Below, one piece after another: positions 63,776 through 64,000 of a DNA stretch of 64,000 bases. The stretch is from CAVQJU01 sp963755195 (GTDB lineage Bacteria; Acidobacteriota; Vicinamibacteria; Vicinamibacterales; CAVVIG01): NCBI GenBank assembly GCA_963755195.1, contig CAVWIZ010000004.1, positions 372,001 to 436,000 of the forward strand, given 5' to 3'. A model generated the notes under the pieces. The model ran no database searches. It had not been told where the DNA came from and saw only the letters and a program-made list of their open reading frames with translations. Every line of letters begins with the position of its first letter. Within the stretch, counting starts at the first letter, position 1. The position numbers and the translations under genes were made by a program.

Positions 63776-64000
63776 TGGCTCAAGTTCACGTGCAGTTCGG
63801 CGGGGGGAACGGAACGACCCGGATGCTGGAAACCAACGAGGATTTGGTGGTGATCCGCACGCGTGACTATGGTCTCGTGAGGGATGCGCCGCTTTCAGGA
63901 CGATCGCGCCGCCTCATGGATCAGCTCGAATCGGTTGCGCGTTTGCGAGAAACGCCGGCGTCGAAGTGTTTCACGTCCGGACGGGTTCCCAGGGCACTCG
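63776..64000 (+). CDS. N-terminus of an apparent S8 subtilase (cut by window edge, frameshifted)
   Basis: Only about 75 residues are visible: MAQVHVQFGGGNGTTRML, then 'ETNEDLVVIRTRDYGLVRDA', LSGRSRRLMDQLESV and, after a frame change near 63940, 'ARNAGVEVFHVRTGSQGT'. This is the pattern of the N-terminal prodomain region of a group of bacterial S8 proteases (beta-strand, DLVVVRT, PLS, AGVEV--V). The catalytic Asp-His-Ser would lie beyond the window. Divergent from the propeptide-like gene and downstream of the gasdermin-caspase pair, so it is probably part of the same island. The call is provisional. Confidence 0.5.

Noticed and set aside
1..64000. CRISPR arrays, tRNA/rRNA genes, insertion sequences, prophage
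   Set aside because: None seen on reading: no regularly spaced repeats, no tRNA T-loop context, no transposase or phage structural motifs. A dedicated RNA search was not possible.

Overview
The window looks like chromosome from an acidobacterium, probably in or near class Vicinamibacteria. This is inferred from content: very high GC, an acidobacterial duplicated orphan permease (ADOP), a DUF1592/DUF1552 cytochrome pair, Ser/Thr kinases with TolB-like propellers, many secreted propeller, heme and quinoprotein-type proteins, and five copies of a secreted 'PDLSG-W / GYSVGxWEGDTLVVET' protein family. No rRNA, tRNA, CRISPR array, insertion sequence or prophage was recognised. Many otherwise well-conserved genes change reading frame, some several times, at single-base steps. 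The likeliest cause is uncorrected sequencing indels, so broken genes are annotated here over their full reconstructed span.

Layout. 1-5 kb: Ser/Thr kinase (cut by the window edge) and the DUF1592-DUF1552 pair. 5-6 kb: a PIN/AbrB toxin-antitoxin module between two near-identical 38-bp palindromic repeats. 6-9 kb: leftward operon moaF-like, NTF2-like, secreted family copy 1. 9-14.6 kb: metallo-beta-lactamase-fold hydrolase, ankyrin protein, di-heme cytochrome, OmpA-like protein, mono-heme cytochrome. 14.6-18.6 kb: heme/streptogramin-lyase-like propeller protein, then an acyl-CoA-dehydrogenase-fold protein with an alpha/beta hydrolase. 18.6-20 kb: a 106-residue protein coupled to a radical SAM enzyme. 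20-29 kb: YVTN propeller protein, ADOP permease, membrane patatin, two envelope proteins. 29-39 kb: FAD monooxygenase, SMP-30-like protein, family copy 2, a 1072-residue SARP/ATPase/TPR regulator, a quinoprotein sugar dehydrogenase and a ParDE-type toxin-antitoxin pair. 39-47 kb: two-subunit molybdenum hydroxylase, laminin-B-like and carboxymuconolactone-decarboxylase-like proteins, a class C serine hydrolase, gene remnants, a secreted methyltransferase. 47-59 kb: second Ser/Thr kinase, ECF sigma factor with an anti-sigma/VOC fusion, copies 3-5 of the secreted family, DUF6178, cytochrome P450, nucleoside hydrolase, DUF6152.

The most interesting part is the right end (60.3-64 kb). A 270-residue protein closely resembling bacterial gasdermins is followed 24 bp later by a protease that fuses an alpha/beta-hydrolase domain (GHSAG) to a caspase-like C14 domain (SGHG ... 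DCCHSG). Next come a small opposite-strand protein resembling a stand-alone subtilase propeptide and the N-terminus of an apparent S8 subtilase on the plus strand. This is a probable gasdermin cell-death/anti-phage defence island with an unusual protease architecture. The gasdermin contains no cysteine, so the N-terminal cysteine that is lipidated in characterised homologues is missing. The window ends inside this island.
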